From contig NC_088778.1 in NCBI RefSeq assembly GCF_954871325.1, positions 23,979,120-24,043,119 of the forward strand: DNA of 64,000 bases, given 5' to 3'. The DNA is from Gordionus sp. m RMFG-2023 (taxonomy: Eukaryota > Nematomorpha > Gordioida > Chordodea > Parachordodidae). The position numbers and the translations under genes were made by a program. Of the stretch, positions 59,601 to 64,000 are shown in pieces (the stretch's first letter is position 1; every line of letters begins with the position of its first letter). The notes beneath the pieces are model-generated. The model saw only the letters and a program-made list of their open reading frames with translations. It had not been told where the DNA came from and searched no databases.

Positions 59601-61140
59601 CTATTATTATATTTTGACATTCACGATAAAATAATTTATATCCTCATTATAATTAGAAGAATACATAAAATAATAATAAAAAATAATAAAATATAAATAT
59701 AAAATATAATATTTTCTTTTTTTTTAAATTTAAAAGCGAACTATCATAATATCTATAAGTTACAATTATATCGATTTTTTATTAACATACTTTGAGAGTG
59801 CGTTGCAGCTTGCATTTAATGAAAAGGCAAAAAATGTGCTAGTAAAATTTTTACAAAAAATGACGTATTTTAAAATTTAATAAAAAGGATTCCAGGAAAA
59901 ATGATTTTCACAAAAAAATGTTTAATTATGTTTTAAATAGTTTAGATGATTTTTAAATATATTTTAATATAGCTTTATCTATATGATTTTGAATATTTTT
60001 TTAAAATAAATAAGTTATATTTTTAAAAAAATTTATTTTGACCCTCCCTCCATTATATGGTTAGGAGTTGGTTCAGTAAAATATCTAGTATTCTAAGGGC
60101 TCAGGGTCTAGGTTCACCTGGTTAAAAAAGTATTTTTTTAATTTTAAAAGGAAATGATACTGGACATAGAAGGGGGTGCCAGAAAAATAATTTAATAATA
60201 CCCTCATCCCTTTGAAAAATGAAACTATAAAAAAATTAGATTTATATTGCTTATATTCAGCAGGTAGTTTTAATTTAGTTTAAGTTGATTAAAATTTTAA
60301 TCCATATTATATACATTCTAAAAAAGAAATTAGTTTTATTAAATGTGAAATAAAATAAACAACTTTAAATAAGGTTTAGTATATATAAAGCTTTAAAAGT
60401 TTGTGTTAGCATAAGTGGTTATACAGCAAGATTTAATTTGATTTTTGGTAAAAATCAAATATATTTAGATTTAAAAATTTACAAAAATGAGATTCCATAA
60501 ATTTTATAATCGAAAATTCAAAGTTTTACTAAAAACGAATTAGATACCCTATTATTATAAATTAAATAATATTTAATTAATTCGGGTTTTTCTTCGATGG
60601 ATGATATATAAAGACATATGGTAAGAAGAATTTCGGAGCTTAGAAATGGCATCCCGGTCACCGAGAGGCTAGGATACTTGTCCAATAAACAAAAATGAAG
60701 GACACAAATGAAATGAAAACTAAGGCGTTCCCAGCGACGCGCAGGGTGTAGACCTCCATCCTGCGAAAAGTAAATAAAGGTCAAAGCCAGCACACCCCTA
60801 GTTTATTTGGTACATGCTATATAGGCAAAACGAAAATATCATTTATAATATAAAGCTGTGTTGATAGAGGATTAGCTTCAATAAAGTTGACGACATCTGT
60901 GAACAAGTCAGGACACAAAAAAATAAGTATAAAAATTAGGAATAAAGGTATTATTAGACCAAAAATATATTTATATGAGGGTGTTTGGTAAAAAAAATTC
61001 GTAAATGTAGAAGAGAGGATTTCTAAGGGGGTTATTACTTTATTTTAAATATAGTAAAATTAAATCAATTTTCAATTAAAATGGACTCATTACCAGGATG
61101 CATCAACCAAATGAATATATTTCAACCTTATCCCTTAAAT
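53661..61140. other. Long AT-rich stretch without an identifiable gene
   Basis: No family-level protein match is seen on either strand. GC-rich islands occur near 55120-55170, 55195-55230 and 55430-55570 and look like decayed transposon ends. Short balanced-composition segments at 54060-54150 and 54530-54595 could be exons, but neither phase nor identity can be settled. At 60590-60790 a patch of mixed composition may be a decayed transposon. Confidence 0.4.
57588..57625. repeat. Single end of the TAGGGCTGTGCCGAT hAT family
   Basis: TTAGGGCTCTGCCGATATC followed by GATCTGATCAGGG matches the termini at 29253 and 53305. The opposite end was not found. Confidence 0.4.
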
Positions 61141-62117
61141 CATAGGCGTAGCCAGGATTATTCTAAGGGGAGGGAATTAAAAAATTACTGGGGGCTTCGC
61201 CCCCAGACCCCATTTTGGATGGGCTTTTGGCCCGCTTTTGCCCGGCCTTCGGCCAGGTTACCTTAGTCTATATATAGTCATTAAATATTTTTACAATATA
61301 GGATGTTAATTTTAATAAAAAAAAAGCCTGGAACAAATATGAAATATATTTTTATTAGTTTATATAAAATATAATAGATTACTTGTATGTACATTAATAT
61401 AAAATATTGGTAATAATTTATTCCAAACAAGTATAAGAAATTTATCTATAAAAAGTAGACATATAGTAGATATTCCTCTATTCTATAAATTTAGTTACAA
61501 AATACTAGATAAAATTCCACTTTTATAGACATATTTGACAGTTAGAATATATATTACAGTTAATATTTTATAAATTTTACTAATCAATGCTCTTGATAAT
61601 AAATATAGCAACAATTTGCATTCAATTATTTAACACCATCTATTTATTTTAAATAAAAAATGATATTAAAAATTAATCTTCATGATTTAAATTTATCAAT
61701 AGTTTTATAATTATATTACTTTCTTTATAAAAAATTATATTTTATATATTATATTATTTAGTAATTTTATGGATCTATTATTAATAATTATAATACTTTT
61801 CTTTTGTCTTAAGACTTATCTTTGGCTTATATTCCATTTCTTTAAAAACATTATTGGTTCACTTTTTTTATATATATAAATGCATTTTTCCAAAAATGTA
61901 TAAATTATGATGAATAGTTTTATAAAAAAATATCAACTTTTACATTCTTTCCATCAAATTATTATTTAAGATATATGAATACATTTTTGGTGGTCAGCGA
62001 GTGGGGGGAAGGACTAAGTGGGATATTTTTTATTAGCTATAAATGATATTCACCAAAAGTGATAAATATCTAAAGGGGGGGGGGATTTTCCCTATGCCCC
62101 CCCCAGCTACGCCTATG
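61141..62117. mobile_element. 977-bp hAT-like non-autonomous element with GC-rich hairpins
   Basis: The left end is CATAGGCGTAGCCAGG and the right end, reverse-complemented, is CATAGGCGTAGCTGGG. The 8-bp flanks CCTTAAAT (61133-61140) and CCTTTAAT (62118-62125) differ at one base, as expected of a hAT target duplication with some age. Near the left end are three hairpins in a row: CTGGGGGC-TTC-GCCCCCAG (61188-61206), GGGC-TTTTG-GCCC (61221-61233) and GGCC-TTC-GGCC (61244-61254). The rest is AT-rich and non-coding, with a G/C homopolymer pair near the right end. It ends 199 bases before the FAM32A start codon. Confidence 0.75.
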
Positions 62118-62316
62118 CCTTTAATATTTTTTTTCAGAATATTTGAGATTTTATTAGGATCGAGGTGAATACTGCTCTCTTAATAATTCATTTTTATATT
62201 ATTATTTATGATATATTTTTAGCTTTCAATATATCAAAATAGTGTCAGGTCACATGCCAAATTATTTATTAACATTTTTATAACAGATTTAACAAATACT
62301 GAGTTGTAAATTGAAT

Positions 62317-62765
62317 ATGGAGTCACAATCAACAGATGATCAAGATCAATTTTATCAAAAAGGCCCAATTAAATTCAAAACAAAATCTTCTAAAAAGAAG
62401 TAATATAAATAAAATATATTCTTTATAAATTGCTGTTATAGGAAAAATAAAGATATTTCCAAACCTATAAATATTTCTAAGCCTGAAAATCTTGCAAAAG
62501 TTATCATCACTCACAACAAAACGAAAGCTGAGAAGGTTTTTGAAGAGAGAAAGTTAGCAAAAGTAATTATAGTTATGTAATTTATAATATAATTTTGCTT
62601 AGCTAACTGATTGGGCATTAGATAAAGCAAAAAAGACTCATAGACAAAAAGTTGAGGTAATATTAATTTAAAAAAAATATAATAAGATTTTATTAGGAAT
62701 TCAACAAATATCTTGATTCACTTTCAGAATATTACGATGTACAAAAAGTCAGCTGGACTAAATAA
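62317..62765 (+). CDS. FAM32A: FAM32A homologue, 4 exons, complete
   Basis: The exons are 62317-62399, 62442-62562, 62603-62656 and 62697-62765. All have GT-AG borders with introns of only 40-42 bases, and the phases join to 109 codons with the stop. The 108-residue protein begins MESQSTDDQDQFYQKGPIKFK, matching the family's V-Q-K-G-P-L-K-L-K start. Its middle is Lys-rich with HNKTKAEKVFEERK. It ends KKTHRQKVEEFNKYLDSL then SEYYDVQKVSWTK, matching the human C-terminus (F-N-R-H-L-D-T-L-T-E-H-Y-D-I-P-K-V-S-W-T-K). Human FAM32A has 112 residues and is a nuclear protein found in the catalytic spliceosome, where its C-terminal tail reaches the active site and helps exon ligation. The compact intron style contrasts with the kb-long introns of the other genes here. 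Confidence 0.93.
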
Positions 62766-62819
62766 TTTGTCTAAGAATATTTTACATCTATATTATAATG
62801 TTTATATCATTTATTGATT

Positions 62820-62825
62820 AATAAA
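62820..62825 (+). terminator. AATAAA polyadenylation signal of FAM32A
   Basis: AATAAA lies 54 bases past the FAM32A stop codon. It is plausible by position, but the word is common in this AT-rich DNA. Confidence 0.45.
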
Positions 62826-64000
62826 GATGACCCTTATTTTATTATTATAAGCTGAACAAATATTAGAATTTAAAGTGGTTTGATTAATTTATATTAATTA
62901 TTTAGAATAAAATATTTTTTTTGCAATTACCTCATATAATTGGTTTCAATATAATATACATGATATATTCCACATTTGTTTAAATATTGGATAAATATTA
63001 AAGAAATTCATATTTTACAATTAAATTTCTGGAAAAGTAAAGAATTAGGACAATGATAAATTGTTTTAATATATTTAAATACAAAATTTTAAACATAAAA
63101 ATAAATGCTAGCAACATAAGGTAAATATAGCAATTTAAATAATTATTTTTTATTACAATGTTGCAACTATACTCCACAATTAATGTTATTACCTATACCT
63201 TTAATAAATTATTCAATTTCTACTTTTAATTATTTGATTTAAAAATTTAGAAAGATTATTCATTGAATAGTCATTTCACTATATGATAAAATTATTTAAA
63301 ATTACATGTGAGTATTCAACATATTTTTGCAGATCTTTTTATTTTATTTACACTAGAGATTTGTAAGTATGGTTTTCATACAAGTTACCAAGCTTATTTA
63401 AGGTTAATCTAGATTCAGAAAATACACTGGGAAAGCTTAAAGCTGGAAAATATTTTTTGGCAAAACAAAATGTCTAGACAGCTCCAATCTTCTCTTTTTC
63501 TAAATAAATAAAACTATCCTGTGAAGATATAAATGCGAAAAAAATAAATAACATTCTTGTTCCAAATCATTCATGATATAGTTTTGCAGAGGACAATTAG
63601 ATAGTGTTTATTCCCAAATTATTTATGTAATCATAATAAAATCTTGTTCACATTCTACTATTTAGTCTATCTTCAGTGAGATAAAAGTGCAGTAGCATGT
63701 TTAACAGTGGTGAAACTTCCCTTAAGATAATTGTTCACTTCACTTTCTTTTGAAATCTTGAAACTAAATGTGTGGAATACCTTGTAAAAAAATATAACTT
63801 ATAAAAAAATAAATATTATCATTCACATTAACGATCAAGTGATTAGCTATTTCTCTGTGAAATATTAAAGCTAAATTTATTGTCATTCTTTTTGAGATGA
63901 TAAAATATCCACGATATTTTAAAATGGTAGTAGGAATTTGAGTAGATCTTTCACTAAATAGAACCAAAAAAATTTAAGGGCATGTTCTTCCATTCTATTT
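62826..64000. other. AT-rich 3' flank, no gene seen
   Basis: I find no recognisable exon on either strand. An open minus frame at 63764-63967 is noted but not supported by family features or clear splice sites. Confidence 0.4.

Noticed and set aside
63764-63967. Minus-strand open frame of 67 codons
   Set aside because: It has no recognisable motif, no convincing splice context and no matching neighbouring exon.

Overview
This window is nuclear DNA of an animal. It is roughly three-quarters A+T by eye and is full of old transposable elements. The genes are split by many GT-AG introns, and the proteins are eukaryotic house-keeping ones. There are no operons, no bacterial genes and no CRISPR array. 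The species cannot be fixed from the sequence; an AT-rich invertebrate with fast-evolving proteins fits best.

Four host genes can be read with matching splice phases. (1) A partial mitochondrial NAD-isocitrate dehydrogenase alpha subunit (IDH3A) lies on the minus strand at 403-2071 and runs off the left edge. (2) TMEM144 lies on the plus strand at 16492-24969 with 10 exons and 469 codons; it is a ten-helix carrier-like membrane protein with a long extra loop. (3) A kinesin-13 (KIF2/MCAK type microtubule depolymerase) lies on the minus strand at 26211-50626 with 25 exons and 1054 codons. (4) FAM32A lies on the plus strand at 62317-62765 with 4 exons and 108 codons. TMEM144 and the kinesin converge, with about 1.2 kb between their stop codons. 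The genes have no obvious functional link to one another.

The rest is transposon ground. From left to right it holds a LINE fragment, a tRNA-derived SINE head, a Helitron helicase fragment, a short LTR element (7621-9813), a full-length hAT transposon with a perfect 8-bp target duplication (10167-13061) carrying a nested MITE with telomere-like repeats, a solo LTR, and a small Ty3/gypsy relic (13874-16015). A Tc1-like relic sits in a TMEM144 intron. The kinesin introns hold LINE pieces, hAT remnants, several MITE families and another small LTR element (38575-40541). From 50.7 to 61.1 kb I find no identifiable gene. A 977-bp hAT-like element with GC-rich hairpins ends 199 bp upstream of the FAM32A start codon.

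I did not find an unmistakable new biological system. The points most worth a second look are the nested telomere-repeat MITE, the large Asn/Ser-rich insert in the kinesin, the hAT-like insertion beside FAM32A, the 16-bp array containing a CRE core, and coding-like segments near the kinesin 5' end that I could not place.
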